Shown here: positions 9,839 to 20,100 of the stretch, in pieces
Position numbering within the stretch: the stretch's first letter is position 1
Layout: each line of letters starts with the position of its first letter
NCBI GenBank assembly: GCA_031771865.1
Contig: JASISA010000027.1
Span: 372,001-436,000 of the forward strand
DNA length: 64,000 nucleotides
From: Nothophaeocryptopus gaeumannii
Taxonomy: Eukaryota > Ascomycota > Dothideomycetes > Mycosphaerellales > Mycosphaerellaceae
Direction: 5' to 3'
Notes under the pieces: model-generated
Seen by the model: only the letters and a program-made list of their open reading frames with translations
The model's database searches: none
Told to the model about the DNA's origin: nothing
Made by a program: the position numbers and the translations under genes

Positions 9839-10963
9839 GTTTGGGAGCCCAGCCCCAGGGCATACGCGAAGGTTTCAGGAAGACAGAGGATGAAGAACGG
9901 GGGTATTTTTCTAGAGTACTTACGGAACATGCGGTATGAGCGTCATACGTCGCGTGGAACCTTCGTGGGCTGCTCGTGCTTGGTCCATGGGAAGCATGGC
10001 AATCATGGTTGGCGAGAGGGAGATGAAGAGGAGGTCGCCGTCCGCGGGAGTTGACTGGCTTCGGCTTGGAGGGCCTTGGCCAGTCGCGCCCCACAGCACG
10101 AAGCGGGCGCCCCGATTGGCTAGACCTCTGATGAAACAGAACGTCAAGAGATGGCGATGCGTGCGACGGCGAGACATGAGGTGAAACGTAGGGTAGATGA
10201 TCTCAAAGAAGCAAACTTTTTCCTCAACTATTCAAGGAGTCGAGCAGGAAAACTTGGATAGCAGGCGGCCAGAGCTTGATGCCTCAGGCATAGCTCCGCA
10301 AGTCCACGCCTCTCACAGCTCGATCATAGCATCGAGCGATCACCTTCCACAACGGCCATTCATGAGGCTCTCCGTCCCTGAACCGAAAGTGTCAGCTAAT
10401 CTCCTTGACTATATCGGGGGAGACGACATCCTTACCTGACTGCGCACTCATCACGGACGTCCCCATTTGCAGCTTTGCTCTCGTAGTCGCGGGTCTCACG
10501 ACCGATGCAGGCTGCTCTTTTGTTCATGTTGATCGAAGTGTCGTCAGTATCAAGTGGTTTGGCTCGATCGTTGTTGTTGCTTTGAGTTTGTAGCATTGGT
10601 AGCTAGTTGTTCGTTTCTGGTTGCATTCTACTAATCAAATCTCAGAACCATATCAAGGCTATATACTATCATCAACACAAGATCCGAATCTTCATTCACA
10701 ATAACAAGATCAAGCAAACGAGATTGCCCGCTTCGATCACGACGAACAGCACTAACATTATTCACTGAAGTCGATTTGGAACTCGACTCCGTGAAGAGAT
10801 GCTGTAGAGAGTTAAAGAAACAGGCATATGCAATGGAGCATCAACTTTTATTCGATCGATACCGACATCCCAAGCGCCCATGCTATTCTTCAAATGCCAA
10901 TATCGATATCTCGCGGAACGAATACCTAACACCTTCCAGTCATCTTCTTGGGGAGGCACCTTC
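9839..10963. other. Intergenic, no gene recognised
   Basis: Includes the presumed promoter of the S53 gene (right of 9838). The open frames are short and mutually overlapping. Confidence 0.5.
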
Positions 10964-11068
10964 TCAGATATACCTCGCCTTACAGTTCCCGCAAAGCTGG
11001 CCCGGAGATGCTACATAGCCGCCGCAGTTATAGACAGCCTGGCCCGGGCAAACATAGCCTTTGGACAT
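10964..11068 (-). CDS. Microprotein A, 34 residues, four-cysteine (C-x7-C-x10-C-x2-C)
   Basis: An open frame of 34 codons begins MSKGYVCPGQ and contains the invariant-looking core YNCGG and a final CxxC followed by ARY. There is no signal peptide or membrane segment. It is too short to stand alone, but the same cysteine spacing and core occur in a second gene 535 bp away on the same strand (11603-11713), with only scattered other residues conserved, which argues for selection on the protein. The roughly 100 bases before the ATG form a C/A-rich, G-poor leader ending CCGTCACCATG, as in well-expressed fungal genes. Four cysteines could bind one zinc ion or form two disulfides. The family is not one I recognise. 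Confidence 0.6.
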   Translation of the reverse strand: MSKGYVCPGQAVYNCGGYVASPGQLCGNCKARYI

Positions 11069-11602
11069 GGTGACGGGAGTAGCGAGCGGAATCAGCGGAT
11101 GTGGATGGGTTATGTTGGAGAGATGCTGGACTTGGGTAGTTTGGTATGGATGGTGTTGTTGTACGATGGTTCACTCGATGTCCCTGATACTCATCTGGTT
11201 GTAGAAATTGTTGAGGAGAGGAAGAGGATCGTTACATGGCTACGTCTTGATACTCTCTGTCTGCTATGGAATACATTGGGAGGCAATGATGGTCACCACT
11301 CTAAGTCAGAGCCCATGGTGATTGTAGGTCATACAGGGGAGTTGAGATGACGCTCCGGCGCCGACGTTGACGTGAAGACTGTGGGGAGTGAGTTGCTCGA
11401 CATCATTCCCACAATATTAGAAGACGAATATGATGGAATGACACGACCTTGCTACACTTCCAATTGATAGAGAAACGAATGATCACTTGAAGGCCGAGCG
11501 TGATGAGTCAACTCATAGCCAGCTATTCACGACTAAACATGCCCTTGGCCATACGTCATGCTCCTCGAAATTGCTGCCCATCAGCACATTACTCCTAACA
11601 TT
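11069..11602. other. Upstream region of microprotein A and 3' flank of microprotein B
   Basis: On the minus strand the part next to 11068 is the C/A-rich leader of microprotein A. The remainder shows no supported gene. Confidence 0.5.
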
Positions 11603-11713
11603 CTAAAATTTCGCAAACCTCGCCTGACAGACCCCACAGATCTTGCTAGGGTGTTCGACCAAGCCGCCGCAGTTATACGTCGACTGGCCGACGCAGGGGA
11701 AGCCCCAAGACAT
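11603..11713 (-). CDS. Microprotein B, 36 residues, paralogue of microprotein A
   Basis: Starts MSWGFPCVGQ and ends QARFAKF. It aligns with microprotein A without gaps through the four cysteines (positions 7, 15, 26, 29) and the shared residues GQ, YNCGG, P, CGxC and AR. The leader immediately upstream (minus strand, about 11714-11790) is made of CCAAC/CCTAAC-like C/A runs ending CACCGACCATG, which resembles a 5' UTR rather than random DNA. No signal peptide. Role unknown. Same orientation and close spacing suggest an old tandem duplication. Confidence 0.6.
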   Translation of the reverse strand: MSWGFPCVGQSTYNCGGLVEHPSKICGVCQARFAKF

Positions 11714-12310
11714 GGTCGGTGATGAGTTGGTGGATGAGTATAGGTTGGGTTAGGTTAGTTAGGGGTTGAGTGGTAAGGATGCTGGTGGAATGAGGGATGA
11801 TTGATGGGATGAATGGGTTACGGTGTGTCAGTTGGATGAGATCTTGTTGTCGGAGGGAAGAAGTTGTTTGACCCACGATGGTTGTAACGCTAAATTGAAG
11901 GCGAGAGTGAAGAGCGCGGATGGCGATGAATGCCTCACCCCATGTGGTAGCCATGAGCCGTTGGTCATCGTACTACGTTGCTTGAATGAGTATCTGTATG
12001 ATGAGAGTGAGTACATGATGCTTGATCCGTCGATGGTGAGGATCATGGCGTCGAAGCTGCATCGTATACATTCTTGGATGAGGTGAGAGGCAATGGCGGA
12101 CACCAACGGACCAGAGTGAAGAAGTTCTGCAATTATCAGCCTCCCACATTATCTGCATATAAAAGTCATACTTTGATTGCCCTCCAGATCTGTTTCAACT
12201 CCCAAGCAAATCACACCGACCAACCCACCCATACTCAATCAAACCCAACAGCGATCGCGCGTACCATACCAGATCACCACAGGCCGCTCTTCCCCGATCA
12301 ACAAATACCA
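11714..12310. other. Divergent intergenic region between microprotein B and the 12311 gene
   Basis: Holds the C/A-rich leader of microprotein B (minus) and, on the plus strand, a TATA box at 12158-12165 with a C/A-rich leader up to 12310. No other gene is seen. Confidence 0.5.
12158..12165 (+). promoter_or_regulatory. TATA box of the small gene at 12311
   Basis: TATAAAAG lies about 150 bp before ATG 12311. It is followed by a long G-poor leader rich in CCAAC and CAAAT, typical of the 5' UTR of well-expressed fungal genes. Confidence 0.5.
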
Positions 12311-12562
12311 ATGGATCTTCGCCGCCAACTCGGCCGTCACCAACATAGCAACGCCATGCGAGCACACTCCAACTGTCCATTCGGCGGCTATGGCGCCCAG
12401 GCCTCCTCATATTATGGGCCCGGTAGCACGATGTCGAACTTTCATAATGCCCAATTTGACTTGTATGGCGGCGCCAATTCCGCCGGCGACGATTGGATGC
12501 GTGGGCAACGAGCCCAGCACAACGGGCTGATGGGAAATTGGCGGGCCACTGGGAGGGATTAA
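12311..12562 (+). CDS. Small Gly/Asn/Gln-rich protein of unknown function, 83 residues
   Basis: ATG 12311 stands in a good fungal start context (ATACCAATGG), downstream of a TATA box and a C/A-rich leader. The protein begins MDLRRQLGRHQ and continues with a polar, Gly/Ser/Tyr/Asn-rich sequence containing one Cys; no signal peptide, no recognised domain. The low-complexity composition suggests a disordered protein. The same frame stays open upstream to about 12074, but those codons overlap the TATA box and leader. Reality of the gene rests on promoter-like context rather than homology. It lies divergently next to the two microprotein genes. Confidence 0.4.
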   Translation: MDLRRQLGRHQHSNAMRAHSNCPFGGYGAQASSYYGPGSTMSNFHNAQFDLYGGANSAGDDWMRGQRAQHNGLMGNWRATGRD

Positions 12563-12969
12563 TCGTCGACAGAGAGGCGAGAGCGACGAACTCAGACCCT
12601 GAGCGTTTGGTGCGTGTAACTCCAGCAGATATGTACTTGGGTAGTTAGGTAGATAGGCCGTGATCAAGCAACCAAATACTGGTCGAAGAACTCATCGGTA
12701 GCACAAAGCGCCTTGCCATATTCAGTCACCTCATTGCCCAGGATCCTAACACTGCATGCAATCAGCTCGAGGATCTAGGAGGTGACGGCCGAGAGCTCGT
12801 ATGCGATCGTTGTAATGGGCGTAAAGCCTAACGCCGTACTTCATTACCTGTCTCCGCGTGTCAGGAAGCCTTTTCGCCGAAGTCAAGAACTCTTTTGACC
12901 TTCTCCAGACCGTGGCGAGGAATATGTCCCGCGTCGACAGCATGACTTGATCAGACTTGATTGGATCGA
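12563..12969. other. Intergenic, no gene recognised
   Basis: 3' flank shared by the small gene at 12311 (plus) and the secreted-protein gene at 12970-13783 (minus). No supported feature. Confidence 0.5.
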
Positions 12970-13783
12970 TCAAACCTCATCTTTCCCTGCTGCCTTTCTT
13001 CTATACAGCTCCGCCCTCACAGTCAAATGAAGCGAGTTGCCAATTTCGCTCTTGCCGAGAATCGAGCCCGATATCCTCTCGCCGTTGATATTTTGACCGT
13101 ATTTCTCTAGAGTAGTAAAAGCACCTGCGAAGTAGAATAATCAGCTCTGCCGCTGTAAACCAAAGCTATTGGCACTTACCATTACACTCTTTGGGGTCGA
13201 TGAAAAGAGGGAGTCGTTCCAACAACCACCCCGGCGGGAAGAAAGCAACTCCATCCACGACACAGAAACTATTCTCATGCTTCGGTGAAGGATGTTTGTC
13301 GACCCATTGCTTCAGTGTATCAGGCAGGTCTGCGTAATATTTCCTCACGACGCGGTATCCTTTCTCATCAGCATCAAATCCACCCGGATAAGGACCCTGT
13401 TGACATTCATCCAATTCCTTAAACGCCCACCCCCACCCCTCATTCGGCTCATTCGGATCAAAATCATAAATCTCAGCCTCAAAATCTTCCTGCGCCTCAC
13501 ACTTCATTTCATAATCGTCCGTCCAGTGAGCCTTGGAAGAGGCACGAGCGGCGTTCATGCGTGCGATGAATTTCTCACGTTCTGACAAGGCATCATCACT
13601 GCTGCCAGAATCGGGGTTCATAAAACCGGGAGAACCATAGTCGACGCGGAAGTGGATGTTGCCGTCATCTGAATTTCCGGTTTCGACATTAGTCTTTTGA
13701 TTGCCAATCTCAGTGTCCTTGGCATTGGCAGAGACCCCAAGCGTCGCTGTGAGAAGAAGCCATGATGCGAGGCTGACGAACAT
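12970..13783 (-). CDS. Secreted protein of unknown function, two exons
   Basis: Exon 1 is 13783-13180; the 55-nt intron 13179-13125 has a GTAAGT donor and a CAG acceptor; exon 2 is 13124-12970. Splicing joins CNG to AFTTLEKYGQ and gives 252 residues. The first about 21 residues form a signal peptide (MFVSLASWLLL...SANA). The mature part has few cysteines, an acidic middle region and a C-terminal part with SGSILGKSEIG. I recognise no domain. Without splicing the protein would end six codons after the donor, so the intron is well supported by the coherent exon 2. A secreted effector-like role is possible, but only inferred from the signal peptide and lack of known domains. Confidence 0.65.
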
Positions 13784-13968
13784 CTTGGCTGTAACGAAAG
13801 GTAGCGGAAGCGTGGGTTCTTTGATAGTGAGAAGTTGATGAGAGAGATTTCCCAGGTGAAGTCGAAGAAGATCGACGGACCCGGAACGCCGCTTCCTTCG
13901 CGTATTCTAGGCTGCACTTCACATGTGATGTTCTGGTCGGCCGTCAATGTCTCCGATGGCACTTGATT

Positions 13969-14258
13969 TTACTGTGATGCTTCTGCGAGCATGTCAGCTG
14001 AGTGACTGATTGCTGACTTACCGTGTGCTACTGTCTTCTGTTCTGCAGGTGGCATGGTGGAGAGCTGTGCAATGTTCACGCGGCTGAACGCGTCCTCTCC
14101 AACTGCGAGCTTTTCGCGCTTCTCGCGTGTGAGATCCTCGCGCCGATCTATGTTTGCTTCATACCGTAGGCAGACTTGGTTTCCCAGCTTCATGGAGACT
14201 TTGACGGGGACTTGTTGGCTATTTCTGCGACATGATCGTCTTGACGGACGAAATTCAT
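13969..14258 (-). CDS. Unknown small protein, frame broken at a C/G run (possible pseudogene or sequence error)
   Basis: From the ATG at 14258 one frame reads MNFVRQDDHVAEIANKSP. The continuing sensible sequence, VKVSMKLGNQVCLRYEANID, is one base out of frame. The shift coincides with the GGGG run at 14206-14209, so a missing base is a simple explanation. The following part (REDLTREKREKLAVGEDAFS) is charged and helical. A GTAAGT donor at 14021 and CAG at 13983 could mark a 39-nt in-frame intron before the last four codons. If the shift is real, translation could instead start at the internal Met (14193). Function unknown. Confidence 0.35.
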
Positions 14259-14732
14259 GGTGATGCTTGCAAAGCGAGAAATGCTCTCGGTACCGAGGTC
14301 ATTGCTGACGTAAAGAACTGTTTGATTGATCCATCCGGGCCGCCTGGACGACTTTTTGGACTTGTACTAGAGCCACACAAGGTATTCCGTCTCCAATGAT
14401 CCGTCTTCGCAATTCCAGATGTCACGGTTTTCGATGATTGCCGGCCGGAATGGTCCAGTACAATCGGTATCAAAGGTGGTATTCGGACGAACAAGGCTGA
14501 GCTGGCCTTGGCAATGGTATGATGAGAAGTGATTCACGGATTTGGACGGGCCTTGAGACGGGTTTGTACGAGTGGCCGATGTGCAGATGTACGAACTGCT
14601 TCAGACGTCGCACAAGCACGGATAGGACGGACTGGGCCAGCAAGAGGAAAGACAAGGGGAAAAGGGCACTGATTCACCGGGTACCACTCTAAACGCCAAT
14701 TGACATTCCGTGTACCGGATGCTACGCTTGCC
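14259..14732. other. Intergenic, no gene recognised
   Basis: Divergent region between the broken small gene (minus) and the NTF2-like gene (plus). No supported motif. Confidence 0.5.
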
Positions 14733-15326
14733 ATGCAGCCAAAGGACCAGAAAGATCAGCCAAGGGCTAGCGACTCCAAGGAGGCAGAATCCTCATTAGC
14801 ATGGCAGATCGGAGCGACAACTTCATTTGCAGACGCTTCATTGACAGCGCAAACCGCTACTGGAGCAACATCGCCAACGTCTCAAGAAGACAGGTCCACC
14901 AAAAGCCCTCCTCGCGAGCAGGTGCTCAAGAGCCATATCGAAGCTGAGGTTCGGTCTTTTGCGGATGCTGTTAACCGGCGCGCTTTTGACGAAATCGAAG
15001 CTGCCGACCTATTCGATACAAATTTCCGGGCTGTGGTGCTCCCACCAGACAAGCTTACCGCTGCTCAATACTTGGACCACTTCCGGGCGTCCGACAAGGT
15101 GTTTCCAAACGCGCACTTCCATATCCTGAGCTTGGAGACGACGGTGGACGAGCAGAGGGCAAACGTTCGCGTGTTCATGGATTTCGACATCTCGGGGCTG
15201 TATGAAGGCACGGCCAGGCAAAGCGTAGCTGTGATCAAGTTCCGTGCTGGTGAAGATGGGAAGTGGCGGTTGTTGAGGTACGAGGCTACGGACAATGTTA
15301 GAGGAAGTGCCGGGTTTGATCTTTGA
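14733..15326 (+). CDS. NTF2/SnoaL-like domain protein
   Basis: The protein has about 197 residues from ATG 14733; the open frame extends upstream without another good ATG. Residues 1-75 are Ser/Thr/Gln-rich and probably disordered. From about residue 76 a single alpha+beta domain follows, with the pattern of SnoaL/NTF2-like proteins: helical EAEVRSFADAVNRRAFDEI, then LTAAQYLDHFRAS, then strands FHILSLETTVDE, ANVRVFMDFDISG and WRLLRYEATD. In fungi such stand-alone domains are often conserved hypothetical proteins; a few are cyclases or dehydratases. No catalytic assignment can be made. No signal peptide. Confidence 0.6.
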   Translation: MQPKDQKDQPRASDSKEAESSLAWQIGATTSFADASLTAQTATGATSPTSQEDRSTKSPPREQVLKSHIEAEVRSFADAVNRRAFDEIEAADLFDTNFRAVVLPPDKLTAAQYLDHFRASDKVFPNAHFHILSLETTVDEQRANVRVFMDFDISGLYEGTARQSVAVIKFRAGEDGKWRLLRYEATDNVRGSAGFDL

Positions 15327-16011
15327 GCACTATCTTTATGTGATAGATTCGGGGACTGGCTGGTACGGTCTCTGTGGTACTCTTCAAGAGCTGCACCTAA
15401 TGCGAGCAGTTGCTGAGGGATCCATGTGGGAGTAGCATGCGCACATTGCTTTGGCTTCGATCATACTAAATATTCTCCGGATGTTCGCATCTTCGGGAGT
15501 CAATGGCTTTTGAGGTGCTCCAGGTTCAATATCTCGTTCCTCTTTCATTCCTGACAAGCAAGCCTCGCGAATCTGTAGCGTGCAGGTACGTGGAAGTGGT
15601 GATCAAACCACGAAGCGACCGCCTTCAACCCGGAGCCACAGCCGTCGACATCATTTCGCAATCGCCGAGCGGTCCAAGGAAAGTATGATGTTAAGTGAAG
15701 TGGTTGTCAGACTTTAATGACGGGTTCAGGATGTTGCTTGATGGACCTCATGTCCAGATCGAGAGCCAAGCCCCAAATTCAAGGCATTGGTACATCCAGA
15801 GCTCTGATAATCGTTTTCTATATCTGGGCCGCAGGGTGCACCAATTGGTCATGTTTAGGCACTCACTAAGAAGGCAGAGTTCATATGCATCGGACGAGAA
15901 GTAGGCACGCGAGAGTCGTGATGTACTCGGTAGTGTATGTAGTGTATGCACATAATGAACCGGGATCATGGGCATCCGGTTTCGGCATCCTCCCGGAGAG
16001 CCGACGGGCTC
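15327..16011. other. Intergenic, no gene recognised
   Basis: 3' flank of the NTF2-like gene up to the MITE. Short open frames only. Confidence 0.5.
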
Positions 16012-16244
16012 CAGTGGTGCTTCCCGAAGTGACGCTGATCCGTGCTAGCGCAGGGATCTAGCTAACCTACTATAGACACGACTTCTAAGATATATATCTT
16101 GAACGAGGTGATAAATTCGGTATATGGAATAGAATAACTACAATATACCTGTAGCTTCAAGAGTCGTAGCTGCAATAGGCCTAGAGTTAAGGACCTTTAC
16201 CCCCTGCGCTAGCACGGACCAGCGTCACTTCGGGAAGCACCACT
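16012..16244. mobile_element. MITE, about 233 bp, with 43-bp terminal inverted repeats
   Basis: Left arm 16013-16055 begins AGTGGTGCTTCCCGAAGTGA. The right arm 16202-16244 is its reverse complement over 43 bp with one mismatch. The interior (about 146 bp) is AT-rich and non-coding. On the left the terminus can be read as CAGTGGTGC, the usual opening of hAT elements, and the flanking 8-mers (ACGGGCTC before, ACATGCTG after the right end) agree at 5 of 8 places, a weak sign of a decayed 8-bp target duplication. Near-identical arms suggest a fairly recent insertion. It has no transposase of its own. Confidence 0.85.
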
Positions 16245-17130
16245 TACATGCTGGTCGTGATCTCCCGTTTCTCGCAGCTGGTCGCGTGTCTCGCCAGATG
16301 GTGCGGCGATGGTGTCTGAAGCCATCAAGACATATGTCGTCCAATTAAGGAGGGCATAGGCGTGAGGAGTAGGTCAATGGTGATGGCCGAGGAGGCGGCG
16401 TCCTTCTTTAGATTTACTGGTGGGCAAAAGTTGATGAGGCTGCAGAAGCGCCGATCTCTTCCCCTGGCCAGCCTGGGAGGCCTGCTGTGCTTGTTCAAGG
16501 CTCTGCCGTCGTCGCGTTTCAGAAGGGGCGATTGCCTCGAGCATGGGCATGTGGTACTGTAGACGGTGTTCTCTTTCGAGAAGGGGGTTTATTCAGGCTT
16601 GCATTGCGCAGTCCAGTAGGCAAATTTTAGGGTAGAGGGGACTGACATCGGCGTACCAAATTTCTTGTCACATTGTGGTTTGCAAGGCGGATGGGTGGAT
16701 GGGGGTTCCTAGGCGAAGGTTCAGGGACGATCTCACCAACGGCCTCTGGCGCATAAGCACCTAGCGCATGAGAGGTGCGGAAGTAGCTCTTGGCCCGCTT
16801 TCGCAACATCTTCGCCCGTGCCAGCCCCGTGGGTGCAGGGCGAATTCCTCTCCAACCTAGAACCTATCGATCATCACTCCATCGCTCCCAGCCTCCGTGG
16901 CTGTCACACCACCACAGTACACTGCGCGCACGACGCCGACATCCTCCTCACCACTTCTGTCGCCCCAGATCACGCGCATTGGACCGGACTGGATGACTGC
17001 GCCCTGTTTCCTCGCGCTGTCGCTTGACTTGGTCTCGGCGCCTCCTGGAGGCCTGTAACGCTGCGACAACGACGACGACGACGACTTCCGCTACGACTCC
17101 GAACTTGCGTACCGAGAAACACACACGGCC
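16245..17130. other. Intergenic / 5' region of the Tea1-like gene
   Basis: No gene is supported. The last part before 17131 includes a short (GAC/ACG)n run (about 17066-17085) in what is probably the 5' UTR of the kelch gene. Confidence 0.5.
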
Positions 17131-20100
17131 ATGTCGTTTCTGTTCAAGTCATCCAAACAGAAGGGCGGCCCAACACCCAATCCCCCCAACCCGACTGCGC
17201 CCACACTGCATGCTACCAGAGACGCCGTGGGGACATCCGCTCAGAGCCCGATTCCCACTCCTAATGGCGTGCGAGATGTCTCCAGCAAGGCCGGCTCACC
17301 TGCAGCTGGTAACAGCGTGGACAACACCTTCAATTCGCTCAGCGAGAAGTACTCGGAAAAAGAGGTGACGACCAGACCGGGTCCACAGCCTCGGCCGGCG
17401 GATGATCGAGTCAATGCCATACGGGAAGAGAACATGCGACCTGCAGGCCCGCCAAGCCCAGAGCAGAAGATGTTGCGAGAGAATCCAAGCCGCGAAGGAA
17501 GCCGAGACGCGGTATGCGCGGATGAAGATGTGATATACAGAAATGCTGACTGTGAGGCACAGCAACATCGAAAGCCTTTGCAAACGCGACCCTCGTTAGA
17601 CAACAATCCCTCGCTATATCCATGGTCGCAGCGCCGCCTCAACTTCACCGTCACCCACGCGAACCCCTTCCCACGATACGGCGCAGCAGTCAATTCGAAT
17701 GCTAGCAAGGATGGAGCTGTCTACCTCATGGGCGGCCTTATCAATGGCAGCACCGTGAAGGGCGACCTGTGGATGGTGGAAGCAAATCCAGCCATCTCCG
17801 GCGGCCTCTCCTGCTTCCCAGTCGCAACCACCAGCGAAGGACCTGGGCCGAGAGTTGGGCATGCAAGTCTGCTTGTGGGCAATGCCTTCATCGTATTTGG
17901 TGGAGACACCAAGATGGATGAAGGTGATATGCTAGACGACACGTTGTATCTGCTTAACACATGTGAGTTTGAAAAAGCAATCTGGTCTAAAATGGCGTAA
18001 CCACTGACAGCTAGCAGCAACAAAGCAATGGTCAAGAGCGCTACCCGCGGGACCGCGACCACCCGGGCGATACGGCCATACACTGAACATACTTGGCAGC
18101 AAGATCTACATCTTCGGTGGACAGGTGGAGGGGTACTTCTTTAACGACTTGGTTGCTTTCGATCTTAACGCGCTCCAGCAATCCAGCAACCGTTGGGAGG
18201 TTCTCATCCAGAACACGATTGATGGCGGACCCCCCCACGGCCAGATTCCACCAGCACGAACAAATCATACGGTAGTGACATATCAGGACCGTTTGTACCT
18301 CTTTGGAGGTACTGATGGCATTCACTGGTACAACGATGTTTGGTCATATTCGCCACATTCGAACTCTTGGGTGCAGCTGGATTGTATTGGTTACATTCCA
18401 TCTCCACGTGAGGGTCACGCCGCGGCATTGGTGGGCGATGTAATGTACATCTTCGGAGGGCGAAACGAGCAGGGCAATGACCTCGGAGATCTCGCAGCTT
18501 TCCGGATCACCTCACGGAGATGGTACACCTTTCAAAATATGGGCCCAAGTCCTAGCCCAAGATCTGGTCATAGTATGACTACGGTCGGGAAGCAGGTCGT
18601 GGTGCTTGCAGGTGAGCCTAGTAGCGCACCTCGCGATCCGGTCGAGCTTGGATTGGCATACTTCCTGGACACGAGCAAAATTCGATATCCTCCCGATTCC
18701 GCCTCGACACCTCCTAACGAGCGAGCTGCACCAGTGCGACGTCCGAGTGGCGACAGAGCGGGATCTTTGACCAACCAACGAGGGCCGCAACCGCAACGAG
18801 CAGAGCTCATGGACCGCGAACGAAGCGGTTCTGGCGATGGCCGAATACGATCACCAGACACCGCATTCAGGTTACCTCGTGCGCAAGGCCAGCTCCCCGC
18901 GCCGACTGGACCACCTCCTCAAGCTCCAGGGCAACGACAACAAAACGCTCAACCAGCAGCCAGACAGCCGACTCGTGCAGATCCAGCTTTTAGTCCTAAT
19001 GACGAGAAGGAAAGAGTTCAGCGATTTGAAAGTGTGGCCACGGCGGACGAGTCTCGGGCTTCACCTGTACAGCGCGACCGTGGCATGCCGATGTCACCCA
19101 GCTTTGACGAGGAATACACTGAAACGCAACTGCCGCAAGAGCAGTCACGAGCGAAACCACAGACATATCAGCCTTCACAGGAGCTACCCGCCGACACGTA
19201 CCCCCGAACGAGCTCACGACAAGAATCTCGCACGAATTCGAGACAGCAGGGCCGGGCTGACGGCACACCCAGACCTTCAGTTGACAGCGAGCCGATTGCG
19301 CGGGTGCGGAAGATTTCTGAAGATCATGAAGTACCGCAAGATTCTGGTATTGGCTCATCACCTGCACTGCATCAATACGACGAGATGGCAAGAGAATTGG
19401 AGCTGGTCAAGCAGAAGAACGCGTGGATGGCTTCAGAATTGGCTCTGGCAAAGAAGTCCGGATACTCCTCTCGGTCAGCAGATTCTCCAGCTTTTGACGA
19501 GCGTGTAAACGATTCGATCAAGGATGAGGACAAGCCATTGATTGAAGCACTTTTGCGCATGCGATCTGAGCTTGCCAAGGTGCAGGACACCATCGATGAG
19601 CAGAGCCGGAATGCTGCTGAGCGGATCGCGGAAATCGAAAAGCAACGCGACACTGCGATCAACGAGGCTGTCTTTGCCAAAGCCAAATTGGCAGGCACTG
19701 GAAGTCCAATGCCAGACAGCGAGTCTACTCGAAGCTTTGATCGGAGTAACGACATCAGCCGACGCCTCGCTTCTTCTCTTGAGGCCCAGAGCGAGCTCAG
19801 TAAGCGGCTCGATACACTCATTCAAGAAGTGGAGGCCGAGAAGAGGGCACGCGAGCTGGCGGAGGACACTGCGAATGCAGCCCAGAAGCGCGCTGTCGAG
19901 CTTGATTCTTACCGGCAACAGCATACCTCCGAGATCGAGACCTTGCGCGACGAGCTGCATCAAGCACAGAAGACGGCACGCGAGGTAACAGCTAGCCATG
20001 CGGAGCTCATGACAGAGCACCAGATCTTGACAGTGGACAAGACTGAACTAAGCAGAAAGCTGGAAGGTCTGAATGCAGATGGCACCACTCACACCGCAGT

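Noticed and set aside
15503..16562. Several 60-70 codon frames around the MITE
   Set aside because: Short, mutually overlapping, no signal peptides or motifs, and the intervening DNA is the MITE.
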